Of a stretch of DNA of 64,000 bases, positions 31,870 through 43,600 are shown piece after piece. The translations under genes and the position numbers were made by a program. Under the pieces are notes generated by a model. That model made no database searches, had not been told where the DNA came from, and saw only the letters and a list, made by a program, of their open reading frames with translations. The stretch spans positions 1-64,000 of the forward strand of contig CADCSX010000011.1 of assembly GCA_902805475.1 (NCBI GenBank), written 5' to 3'. How positions within the stretch are numbered: the first letter of the stretch is position 1; every line of letters starts with the position of its first letter. This DNA comes from Entonaema liquescens (lineage: Eukaryota; Ascomycota; Sordariomycetes; Xylariales; Xylariaceae).

Positions 31870-33430
31870 CGTGATAGATGATCGAGGACTCGGCCTCGGG
31901 ACGTGTTAAGGGAGTGAAGCAATATAATCGAATTGAGTCAACTGCCTCCTATAAAGGAGGTGCGGCGTGAAGCGAATGCGGTAACCCCGTTATACCAGCA
32001 AAGGGGTCTCGAGCAGGCTATCCTGAAAATTGCTGCGGTCTACTACGGGACTATCTCGTGAACCGCATAGTCTCCTATGGTAAGCAACCTAGTTTCTGGA
32101 GCCGAGGCAGCGATGATAGGTATAAGGAAGCAAGTCTAAGCAAGAGGCAAGATTACCAAAGTGTTAGTTTGCTCGATTCTAGATTAGATAGTAGAGATAA
32201 TTTGGGTTATATGGGTTATATAGATTATATACTGATTAGGTAGGTAAAAGGTAAGGATTGTGGGTTTTGTTTCAAGTGGTCGACCGCCGAGTGATGAAGG
32301 AGTGTACGATGCGCAAATTTAGACCGTCACGGTACCAACATGACTTCTAACAAGCATCAATTGATAAGCGCGAAAGAGTGACGGAGGTTCAATTGGATAA
32401 GTGAATGAATGGTTGGGCCATAAAAGCATATGAAGCCCCTTATTTAAACCTGTCCTCCTTTATTTTAGCGAGGACGCGGTAGTCGCGAAAGGTCAAGGAG
32501 GGAGGATATGTGCTTAGGTAAATTGAGAGTTAGAAGAAAGGGGCTTCACTGGCCAGTCAAAATCAATTAGAGCCCGTCGGCTAGCAAAGCAACCCGGACC
32601 CACGTGTAAAATGTCAGATAAGGTAGCAAGGGAACCAGGGGTTCTTGCTGATCTGCAACAGGCGCCGTTCGATACTATACCGGTTACGGGCTAGTTGATC
32701 GGCATTTATTAAGTTACCTCAATCGAGGGTGGTTGGCTTGTAACGCCGAGAGAAAAGTTGTCCAATAGCTACCTCCACCTCCTTTTCTTTTCTTCTACTC
32801 ATCCACAATAACTCTTACGGTACACAATACCAGAACCCGATGTGGCAAAGCAGTAGCTATTGTCTAAGTATGGAATATTATTAGTTATAGATCTATTAAA
32901 ATTTCAAACTTGAATTTCAGGTAGGTACCTAGTCAAATTCAGTAAGGAAAGTACCTAGTTAAGTTATACTGAGGTTGTTCAACTTCCAATGCCTATATGA
33001 CGTAACGGCATCGCCCCATACCAATTAATGAGATTAATGCGATATAGTTTAATGTCTTAGCGGCATTTAGCTAGTCCGTCTGGGTATTGGCATGTCTCAC
33101 CTCACTTACATACTATGTAACTAGGTTATAGTTCTATTTGGCATATGCGCTCATCCTACATACATGTAGGTATCCAGTGGATACCTAGGTACATGTAGGT
33201 AGGTACCTAAAACCATGGCCGGTACCTGTCTTCGGTAACTAACACATCCAAGAACCCCCCGTATTCAGAAATAAACCCTAGGCGGCAAAGCTCTTTACGA
33301 AGTTCATAGTAACAAGCATGCATACAGCTACCTACCTATGAATGAAAGGAAACAAAAAGAAGAGACGTATTTCGGCCCGCTACCTCAATATACAGAATAA
33401 ACAGCCCGCTATAATTTACAGAATAACTAG
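31870..33430. other. Intergenic region, no gene seen
   Basis: 1.56 kb between the GH16 start and the 3' end of the glycosyltransferase gene. It contains GGTTATATGGGTTATATAGATTATATA-type short repeats near 32204-32231 (here described, not a single motif) and a dense TAGGTACCTA microrepeat cluster at about 33165-33235. No gene seen. Confidence 0.5.
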
Positions 33431-36350
33431 TTACCATGAAAAGGTCATTAGTGCAGGGTTGAGCGCAAGGGGTAGGAGAAAATGACTGGTCGCTACCGTC
33501 GCCATTGGTAAGATGGCGACGAAATCTGTGATGCGCCAACCGGATGGGACAAACGGTGCGACGGCTACGATGATCATCCCCACGATAAAGAGCAGCGAGA
33601 AGATCATAGAGTATTTAAACTTCTTAACGACCCGTGGAATCTCAATCCAGAAGTTCGAAAACTCGGCCTCTTTCGATGTTGCGCCCCAACTCATGTCGAT
33701 TTCGAACATGTGAGACAGCAAGGCCTGACTTACGTGGAGAGATAGCCCTCCTAAGAAGATGGCCAGCATAGAAGTCCACTTGAAGTTTTCGAACAGGGCG
33801 TACGTAAGCGTCTTTTCTCCTATGCGGTATCGCATCACGGCTAGGCCTATATTGCCGAGGCCATTGAAGACGATGATGATAGAGAACCAAACTTTCCAAG
33901 AGTCGATGTAGTACTTGTCCAAGTACCCGTTAAACCAACCCATGATGAAATAGTTGACCGAAGTCATGATCCACGCCGCGCCTATAGCATAATACGTGCC
34001 GATGTATGAGAGAATCGTGATCTTGGATGTTAAGCGGACCCGGGAGAAGAGGAATTGACGGAACAAAGGCGTGAAAGGACCCTTCCAAATCCATTTCCGA
34101 ATAGGATGAAAGAGTAGCTCGTTGCAGCCGTACGCATACTTCTCCCATCGGGCCAACTCATCGTAAACGGTCAGAGAAACGCCCTCTTTGAATCCCTCGC
34201 CAGCCCATGCGGCAAGGCGGATAATGTATCCGCAGCATTGCAAGCGAAGCGACATGTCAAAATCTTCGGAGACGTGCGATTCGGACCAGAATTTCTCGTA
34301 ACCATCTTCATCTTTGTACGAGACCTGCTGGATAGCGCTCCACCGTAGCATGGCGTTGTGGCCCACGAAAGGAGCAACGTCGCCGTTCGAGACCGTATAC
34401 CTGATAGCGCTGTATATAAGATTGGTAAAGAACGTAATGCCGTTCTCAAAATACGTGTGAACCACCTGCATTACGCCGGAAGAGAACTGCATGATACCAA
34501 TGTTCGGGGACTGTTCCATCTCCGAAACAGCATCTAGAAGACAATCTGAGGGAACGCGTGTATCGGAATCGACTGAAATTAACGTCAGCCTATTTAGGTT
34601 CAAGTGTAGATACTAAAATATGAGGGCTGGCATTGGAAACATACTAAGGAGAATATAATCGCCGATACGAATGTTACCATCAGCCCAAGCCCTTCCATCC
34701 TCTTCGAGGACCTCTTTTAACGCTCGCTCATAGGCAAAAGCCTCGTCAATCTGTGACCACTCGGGGCCACGATCGTACAATGCTAGCTTATCCTCTACCT
34801 TGCAAGAGATCATAAGTCCGAAGTTCATGTTGGAGGCCTTCTTGAATTTGCCGCGGCGCAAGAAGCCGTTTTCGCCGTGTTTGGGGCGGGCGACCCAACC
34901 TATACTATGCCCGGCGTAGAACTCGATGCGAGCCATCCGTTCCTCCTCGGATATAAGCTGAAGGCCATCATCATTCATGAATAGGTTTGCGGAACCGCCC
35001 TGCAACTCGTATGTACTTATGGCACGCTGCACGGATCTAACGGTGGGTTGAATGACAGCTGCAAGCCCTTCCTTGTAAACTGGGCATTGTACAGTCTATC
35101 GTATATGCCACAGTGTCAGCACTAACATATAAAATGAAGTATACTATCACCGTCCTGTAATAAAACAATATTTGACAGGCAAGACAGTATCATTGCCTGG
35201 GCATGGCTTCAGGCGTATTGATGGAAGCAACTCACAACATGTGGTAAAGTGATAGTCTCTAGCCGAGGGGGCGGAAAGGCTGAAAAGTATTTAGAGTTGG
35301 TTGAAAGTTGACGAATAGGTCCGAACAATTGGGCCATGCACCCGACGAAGACCTGGGCGAAGAATAGGGAGAAAAGACCTGAATCGGGAAAAGAACCACC
35401 AGGCCTAACCGTGAGTAGCTTTCATCGACTAAGACTTCAATCGCAAGCTGTCTCCAAGCCGCACCTAAGGAGAGAGTAACGACTATTACCACGATGGAAA
35501 CAAGGTACGTATTGAATAAGTGTACCGGCCTCTGTTCGGGAGTGATTTGACCGCTCTCTTCGTCAACTATGACTTCTTTAGGAGAAGCCTTCGGTTCTTT
35601 CTTTCCTGCCTTGTCGCTAGCCTCGTAGGTTTTCCAGACCAGCTCCATTAGTTCTGCCTCGATAGCTTGAGCTCGTTGAACAAGATGCAACGGGTCGGTA
35701 TCCCAAACGACTAGCAAAGCCTCCGCCGCTAGGAAAGCGGCGAATTGGTGCTTCCTTGCTCTTGGTAGGTCTTTAAGGGACGGCAAGATCTGGATTCGAA
35801 GGCCGTTCATCAACGGCACGCTAGTGAGATCGGGAGACCACGAAAGATATGTCTTTATTACTCTGGAGTTAACAGTCATGGCACACTATAGATTGTTAGC
35901 AGGAATGACCTTAATGAAGTGTACTCAGTAATGCGTTACCTCGACATTAAGAGCGGCACAAGCCTTCGCCATTTTCGAATCGGCTAACGTAGTTGGACAA
36001 GTTAGGTATAATAACCTAGACTTTCGGAGTAGAACCCCCTCCATTTCTCCGCTCCCATCGCCAACCCATAGGTGCGAGCATTGTTGTTGGTACAGGTAGT
36101 TTACCATTACCTCGTGCTTAATATCGTCTACGAAAATCGAGCCCTTCGGAGCCTGCACGGAGTGCTCCGAAGTTGAATTTCTCGATGAATCAAGATTCGA
36201 TGGTGGGATGGGAAGCCTGAGATCGTTTGAATTTACCAGCCCCGTGAAGATTTCCTTTGTAAAGTCTTCCCTATCTACCGTGGGAGATGCCACTCCCCTT
36301 CTTTTAGCAATAGGCTCCTTGGCCTTAAAGTAACCAGAGAAGAAGCCCAT
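33431..36350 (-). CDS. Processive family-2 glycosyltransferase (frameshifted as written)
   Basis: Four exons, 36350-35940, 35885-35236, 35095-34645 and 34572-33431, with GT-AG introns of 54, 140 and 72 nt. The exon sum is one base short of a multiple of three. Near 35367-35369 the frame breaks in a GGG run (CCC on the coding strand). One more base there restores continuity into FFAQVFVGCMAQLFGPIRQL and a protein of about 884 aa. Landmarks after the break: QCPVYKEGL, NDDG, the metal-binding DSDT, SEDFD (catalytic base region) and the terminal RWEKYAYGC. Membrane helices precede the GT domain (about 315-335 and 350-375), and at least five follow it. This is a cellulose-synthase-like polysaccharide polymerase of the fungal GT2 group; the polymer is unknown. 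Either an assembly error or a very recent mutation explains the break. Confidence 0.88.
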
Positions 36351-39224
36351 GGTCGGCGGTTTTTCATTCCTTTTTCTTTTCGAAAATTATCATAATTGTT
36401 GCATTGACGCGAAAAGATCTATCAAGCGGGGCCACCTTCACAAGATCAAGTTGATGGAGAGTCTTGGGATAAGAGACCGAACCTCTATAATCCGAGCAGT
36501 GAATGAGTTAGCATCATCGCAATTAGTAGGGGGATACTGTAGCGTATCAACAGTGCCCAGCTATTCCGGTTAGAATCCCAACGTGGGAAGATGGTGCAAG
36601 GTAAAACCGATGGGACATGAAACTTACAATGATAACGGATTTGAGAAGCCTATACTCGTAGAACTATCTGCCCAGTGTTTAACCACCACACGTATGGTGT
36701 GTTAGGTATATGGATAATGGGCTCGCATGCCTTGACGATTGCCTTCCTTTACATAAAGGCCGAGTGACAAGGCCCCGGGGCAAGTAAGGTCTGAGCACAA
36801 GAAAGGGGATTATGAGTTTGTGGGGAAATAGAAAGGCTAGATTAAGGCATCGGAGTTAACATGAGCTCCCTGGTCGTAACTTTAATAGGCAAGATGGTCA
36901 CTATCATAGGTACTACTTAGGCGAAAGCCTTACCGGCTAACCTAGTGGAAGTCAAGCTGATCCAGGTAAAGTAGGCAGCTTATCATCCAGACAAGGAAAC
37001 TTAACCAAGTTGCTCCGTGACCAGTACCTATGTAGCGACTGGTGGCTCATGGAGCCTGTGATTTGTAGGAGGGCGGGAGTAAATGTTTATAATCAAAAAA
37101 CACCATGTTAAGAATGAGTAGAACCATTTTATACCGCAACGACAGAATGTGTAAGATAAAGGACGAATGACGGCGGATTCTTGGACAATAGATTTGGTAA
37201 TTGAATTGCTTCGATAATCCATAGCTCTTTTCGGCTTCGAATATGAACGGGGGAAGAGGGGGCAACTAGATTTTCCAACCACTGTTCTAGAGACCTTCGG
37301 AAAGTCCGCTGTGTCTAGACTCTGTATGATAGGTTGTTGATTCCACACAGGGATAAATAGTTGATAGTAGTTTCCTAATACTATGTACATACTTACTGAT
37401 AGTTACAGCCTCTTTCTCATATGATATATGCAACATAAGGTACATAGTAGTGGTAGTGTAAAGTATCTTCTCGAATTATTTTTACACCAAGGACGTATAA
37501 ACCACCTTAAGGTATTACCCATCTGCAAAACTACACATCTCGTCGGGTCGAACCCTTCTTAACCCCACATAGATATAAGATGTGTAACTAAACATATTAC
37601 AAAAGCTCTAAAGTGCGAATTTGATGCGAGCTGAAATAAGCATTCTGTTAAGCGGGAAAAGATCTAGGCAAGCCAAAAGCTCTGTACGAGGCAATATATT
37701 GATACCGAGCTGGGCCTGGCATCAGAACCCCTGCGAATAGTCTATGCCCTTTTGGCAGTTGCAAGTACTCCGACCTTGGAGGTCTTAGCGGTGCATCGTC
37801 CAATAGACACGCATGATATAGTTGTATTCCAACTCTAGTCCGACGGCTGCGTTACATGACTGCTGTGTAACGAAGCATGTCGTTATGATTATAAGGTAGA
37901 TATGGCTTAACGGTAGAAAGAGGTGATATCATTGGTGCAAACTCGGGACTCATGCATGCTGCAGGTGCTGTTGTCATCTTTCTCGTATTCCCCTGCGCGC
38001 AAACTGCATACTGACTTTTCGAGAGCAGTTCTGTTTATGCGAACCAAGCATTTCCCCTATCTATGATAAAGCAAGTGAGCTCCGGCCCGATTCATCTCGG
38101 ATGGGTTGCATCGAGATGCTTGGTAGACAGCCACGGCGTCTTGAACTATTAGTTCGTATGGGAAGCACGGAGCCTAGCCGCAAGCGACATAATTTACGCA
38201 GAGACTGATTGAAGTTGGTCGATATCGGAAAAGGACAAATATATGTTCTATCGCAAACAGGTCCCTCTTTTGAATGTCATAAGGAACAGGTGTAAGCGGG
38301 ATGCTGCCCCAGGAGGTAGGTAGTCATTCTGATAGATCATATTAGCTCTGCAACATTATCATAGTCTGTCGTTCATATTTCCCACTGCATCGTAAGGAGT
38401 ATTGCTTATGGGTTAATTCCTTAGATTACACATTTCAACCATACAGACTATTATTACACAGAACAAAATAAAAAGAAAAGGTTACCTTATGCAGGTAGTT
38501 TGGAGGAGATATTGATTCAGTAGATCGATCGAAGTTGAGGGGCCCAAGCATAGATCCAATATGACTTTGCTCGGGTGAAATCTTATCAATCGACCTTGGG
38601 ATCATTTTTATCATGGTTCGTAGCACAGCAGCAAGCGCCGCTGTCCCCCAGATGCGCGAAAATACTTGGTGAGGTACCTGGCCTAAGGTAACCACCTACG
38701 ATGAGTGCTATTAAGACGTGCCTGTTGACCTTATCAGCTTCAAATTTGCGAATGGTGCTTGGCAGTATTATCTGAAAATGAACAATTGTTCTAGATGCAT
38801 ACTAATATTGCGGCTGAATCTAGTGCTTGCTTTGAACAACCCACCCGACAGTGACTAGGGTTTCGTGCTGATCAACGTGAGCGCACATTGTACTGTGCGT
38901 GTATCAGAATCTACCGCGAGTCATATAAGCTTCTGAAGATCGAGGCGTGACTGTCTAGAGTTCAACATACTAGATACCCTAGGTATCTTAGGCACACAAT
39001 GAAAGTATCAAATGTAGTTCGTTAGAAACTAGACGAGAAATCTGCAATCGTAAAATTGCTATTGAGACAGAAGCAGATTGCCTTATTGTTCTACGGCACC
39101 TGGCCCCTCGCTACGTGTACGTACATCTAATGCAAGCTAATATTCTATGAAATGTTGGGTGCGCTGATCTTCTAAAGCTTCTCTTGTAGCCTAGAAGCTT
39201 GGATAACTATGAATACTTGTCCGA
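36351..39224. other. Long intergenic region, no gene seen
   Basis: 2.9 kb. Frames at 37028-37390 and 38435-38695 have no family resemblance and no splice partners. The left end is the presumed promoter of the glycosyltransferase. Confidence 0.5.
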
Positions 39225-40684
39225 TTATGAGTCTTCATTCCCATCGCACTGTTGCAATATAACAACTTTGCTTACTTCCATTGCCGGGCTGGTCCAGGTT
39301 GGTAACCACATATTTTGTGCATTCCAAAAGTCTTTCTTCGTGTTGGGGTTATTGTCAATCCAAGGCTTACCGCTCTGCGAATCCTCGAACCAACCATTGG
39401 TGCCTCCGACAGCAACATTCAATATCAAGTAGAACTCTTGGTCAAAGGGGGTACTGAAGCGGCCCGTATGCGACCAAGAATCCACGAGGCGTGTGCCATT
39501 GCTGGTGGCTTCGGGGAAACCACCACGCGCCCAGAGCGATTCATCAAAGTTAGTGTAGAGAACCTGCAGAAGGCGGGAATTAACGTAGGTGAAGATGTAC
39601 TTCTGAGACCACTCGACGCCAAAGGTATTAAAGCCGGAGGAGTATGTTGTATGCAAAGCCTGACGCTTCACGTTAGTCTTCCACCACGCGTCGTTGTTAG
39701 GGTCTGGCCCCCAATGTAAAGCCGAGGACACAATGTTGTTGCCGCCTTGGGCGTAGGTCCAATTGTTTCCCCGGCTCTCCATGATATCAATTTCGCCGCT
39801 GGCTGGCCAAGGCCCGTATGTATCGTTAACGGGCATCATCCAGATCGCCGGCCAAAGCCAATCTCCTTCGGGGAGTTTGGCAGTAACTTCGATGCGGCCA
39901 TACTTGATAGTTGCGCCTTTCTTGGTATGGATGCGGCCGGATTTAACCGGGGGTACGATAGTTGCATTTCCAACAGTGGTATTAGTCGCGGCTATACAAT
40001 CAGAGGGTTCCTTAGAGGTACAGGTCCCATCTTCTAAGAGATTAATGATGGCATCGTTGTTGATTAGATCTGCATCCTGGAGAGTCGGTTTGATGAAGAG
40101 GTGGCCATTATGTACATAAACGTTCTCATCTCCCCCGGTAGTCTGTTCAAATTCACCGTTGCTGCATATAAACGTCAGTTTCAACGCGATCGCGTCGAGG
40201 TAGAATAGGTTTCGCCTCACCCAAAGCCGCCGACCTGAACCTCTTTCGTCCATACGGAATCGTTGAACGTCGCGAAGTTGTCTTCGAGAACTAAGCAGTA
40301 ATTATGCGTGGCAACGGAGCGTATTCCGTCCCATACGAGTAGCGCAGATACACCCAAACCCAGCAGAAATCCCAAAACCGGGAGAATATTGACCCATTTC
40401 TCCCTGTGATCCTTTTTCTTAAGCCAGGGCTTCTCTACTTCTCCTCTAAGCCTTCGCGAGTGGAAATATCGCGGGCGCCTGGGAACAGCGGAGCGTTGAC
40501 TAGATGCTGGGCGCGATGCCGATGAAGAGGCGAGAGGATTTGACGGCCCCGCCTGCTGTGGATGATAGGAATCTACTCTCTCGTCATTCGGGGGGTTCCT
40601 ATCAGTACTAGGTGTGCCAGGCTGGCGAGGCGTGGGTAACGCTGTCTGACTGAAAGAAGAACTACTCGCTTGGTTTTGCTCCAT
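39225..40684 (-). CDS. Type II membrane GH16 endo-beta-glucanase
   Basis: Two exons, 40684-40221 and 40161-39225, with a 59-nt intron (GTGAGG...TGCAG, branch CTGAC); 466 aa. Residues 1-95 are a Ser/Pro/Arg-rich cytosolic tail and 98-119 a transmembrane helix (ILPVLGFLLGLGVSALLVW). The GH16 domain follows, with GEIDIMES carrying E278, D280 and E283, the nucleophile, assistant and acid/base. The plain ExDxxE form marks the laminarinase/endo-1,3(4)-beta-glucanase branch, as opposed to the Crh ExDxE form of the gene at 30.5 kb. WLWPAIWMMP and WSQKYIFTYVN are other family features. ATG 40684 is used because an upstream in-frame codon at 40696 is TTG. It lies 2.9 kb upstream of the glycosyltransferase on the same strand. 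Confidence 0.92.
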
Positions 40685-43600
40685 GCTGATACACAATACA
40701 ATGGGATGAACGAGTAGGCAATATCAAATATAGACTGAAGAAAAAGGGGTAACTACAGCATAATGGGAACAAACAAAGATGATTCAGGAGATAGCAAGAA
40801 AAGGTTCACTACTTCCAGAGGCAAATATATTGTCATAAGCCGATTTGGGTTGGGACTGAATCTGTTCTTGAATGCTAAAGGAATACTTGAATAAGAAAAA
40901 AACAGAAGATAGAACAGGGAGCGTGGTATGAACTGGCCGCATACATTATATTTGCCCAGATAGCAGTTCCTTAAGGCTCAGACATACCTTATAAGAGGAA
41001 AGGGCCTTACCATAACGATGTCTCTTTAACCTTAGGTAGTACCTATGAATAGTTACCTGTCGTGTAAAGCACAACAGTGGGGTTGGGGGGGGTATCAGGA
41101 GTTAGAACGTGGTAAGTACGCCGCTATACCTTATCAACCAGGGAACCAAATCTCCGCCAAGACGTAGCTTATCACAGATTACCTACCTGCATGTAGGTAA
41201 GGTAGCATTAATTACAGAGGTATATTTCCTGGGGCATTATCTATTAGCGGTAATCGGTAGGAATTATGTAAAGTGCGCTTTACCACATATGCATCTGTCG
41301 AAAACTTCCAAGGTGATCGTGAGCTTGGCCTGCTGCATGGTTGCATTCTAGATGCCTATAGATCGCGAAAAGATCGTAAAGAATATTGACGCGTGCGTAG
41401 ATGGTACCGCCCAGCTGATGAATTATTGATGGCCAGACCGGCTAAGACTTTCCCTTCGAATCTTCAGAGGATGGCGACGCGCGACGTTGGGTTACGCAGC
41501 TTCAATCCCGGAAATTAATCCTGACAGACAGTGCGATTATCTAGATTGACCAAGGCCGACATGTGTACGAAGTACCGCAATCTTCTGCGCTCTCTGGACC
41601 AGCATTAGATTAGGTACCTAACCTAACCTATTCAAGTTCAAAGGGTTATAAATTATGGGCTTATTATCCTCAATTTCTTTTTGCCATCCCCAACACTTAA
41701 CACTTCAAAATTGAGCCTCCACTATTGTTATTTCAACGTCGTCTGTAACCATGTTTTGGTTTCGCGGCGCAATTAATCTGCGTTAGAAGTTCTGGTTCTT
41801 TCACCTACCAAGCTTCTTGGGGAGCTTGATGCCAAGTGGGTATTTCATCCAGCCTAAAGCTTAAATGTGCTCGATTGACGCAGGATGAACAAGGAAAATA
41901 GAAAATGAAATAAGGTTGTGTGGCATTTTTGGAAACTACTAAATTTAGGAGGCGGGAACTTATCTAAAGTTATCGGTTTTTATGCAACCAAAGTTGTTAA
42001 CCAAAATTAAGGTTTAGCTCAAGATCGTTGTCTAACCGTGCGAACTCAGCTACATACACATTGCGCTAAAGGGTACTCAGGTAACCTATATGAAAACTGG
42101 CATCATCATTGTCGTCTGTATATATAAAGCCATTCTATTAATCGGTTCGATAAGTCTAAGTTCTGAAGAAATAACTAGGATAATATGACTACGCTATAGT
42201 GATGCCAGTAGCAGATCTAACAAGGCGTAGACCAGTTACTAGATATTAATAGACAACAAGAATAAATGTGAGACAAATTTAAGAGTTTGCATCTTAGCTG
42301 GTAAATCATAGACTATTCCTTCACTTCATTTACCTACCTTGAGTTCCTTGTGGTTGACACTTTTCACTTTGGGTAATCGTCAAGGGGTACAACTTCGAAA
42401 ATAAAGCATGTATCTTACCACCTTCACATGGCCTCTACTCTACCAATTGTTGATTCTAGAATTAATAAAACAAATTGCGTAAGAACTATGGACTATGAAA
42501 CTGTTATAGCAAGTACTCTTATATACAATACTTAGCCTCTAGTTGCCATTCTAGAAGCAAGGTAACACTTCTACTTTATATTTGTAGGATAGATGTCTTA
42601 TGCTTACTCAAGGATTTAAGTTTCTCTCATAACATTTAGAGTCATTAGGTAAAACATCGTCGCTAGTAAAGCGGAAAAGAAGGGCCTCATTTAATACCAT
42701 CGTCTATAAAGTCGTGACCGAGCCTACAATCCTGTTTTCCATACTCCCATAGAAGCATCTATCCGTAGGACAGTCTTCCAACGCCCTAGTATGGCCGGAA
42801 AATGCCGCCACTAGAAGTGGCTAATACTGCAGGAGGCCCTTAACAACTAATTCTAAAGCTAGTTGATTTGAGAAACTTATAAACCCGAGAAAGATTGCCG
42901 CTTATCAAGCTCTCTCGGGGCTCTTACACAAAGATGAGGCCTGACTCTTGACTATGACTAGATCGTAGCAACCGCCCCTCTAATACCATGGTCCGTTGCT
43001 ACTAAACTAATTGACAGAGGTGCGCCGGGTATTGTATGTGCTGTAGATAACAATTTGGCTATTATCTTGGGATTAACTAGTGGCTTCGGTAACTAAGTTT
43101 AGGTCAATTATATTGTAAGAACATGGACCCTTTATATAGGTACCTAGGTAGTTATAGATTATTAACTGTACTATATAGAGTGAGCATAGTGCCCATAATT
43201 TCTACTCATGTGCCTCTACTGGACTTGAATAAACAACTGATACAACGTGCTACTAGAAATTATGGTGCATGTAAGTAAACGAGTAGATGTACCTGTTCAT
43301 GGCCCCTAGTAGACCATGTATAGGCCGTTTAATCAGTAAATCTAATAGCATTTATCATCTTATCCCGTAGTTCTCTTCATAGGTCCTGTTTAGCCCGCAT
43401 ATTTATATGACCAGGGGACTCAATACATGTCGCTAATATTACTTGATCTCATCACGCGCCACCGGGTAGGAGTAAAGCGGACTAAGATGTTAATTTTGCT
43501 CCATACTATTACAAGGTCAACCAAAAGGTAAGGAAAGAACATTGTTATTCCGCAAGGAACTTTAATTAAAATAGTTCTGAGGCCAGGTCTATCGTACCAA

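Noticed and set aside
35352..35377. 26-nt mini-intron as an alternative to the glycosyltransferase frameshift
   Set aside because: GTCTTT...CCCAG would keep the frame, but 26 nt is too short for a fungal spliceosomal intron and it would delete conserved residues (FFAQ).
37549..37565. tRNA B-box-like GGTTCGACCC on the minus strand
   Set aside because: No T-stem pairing and no cloverleaf can be drawn around it.
42884..42919. Stem CCCGAGA/TCTCGGG with a 22-nt loop
   Set aside because: Only 7 bp and isolated; too weak to call a structured RNA.
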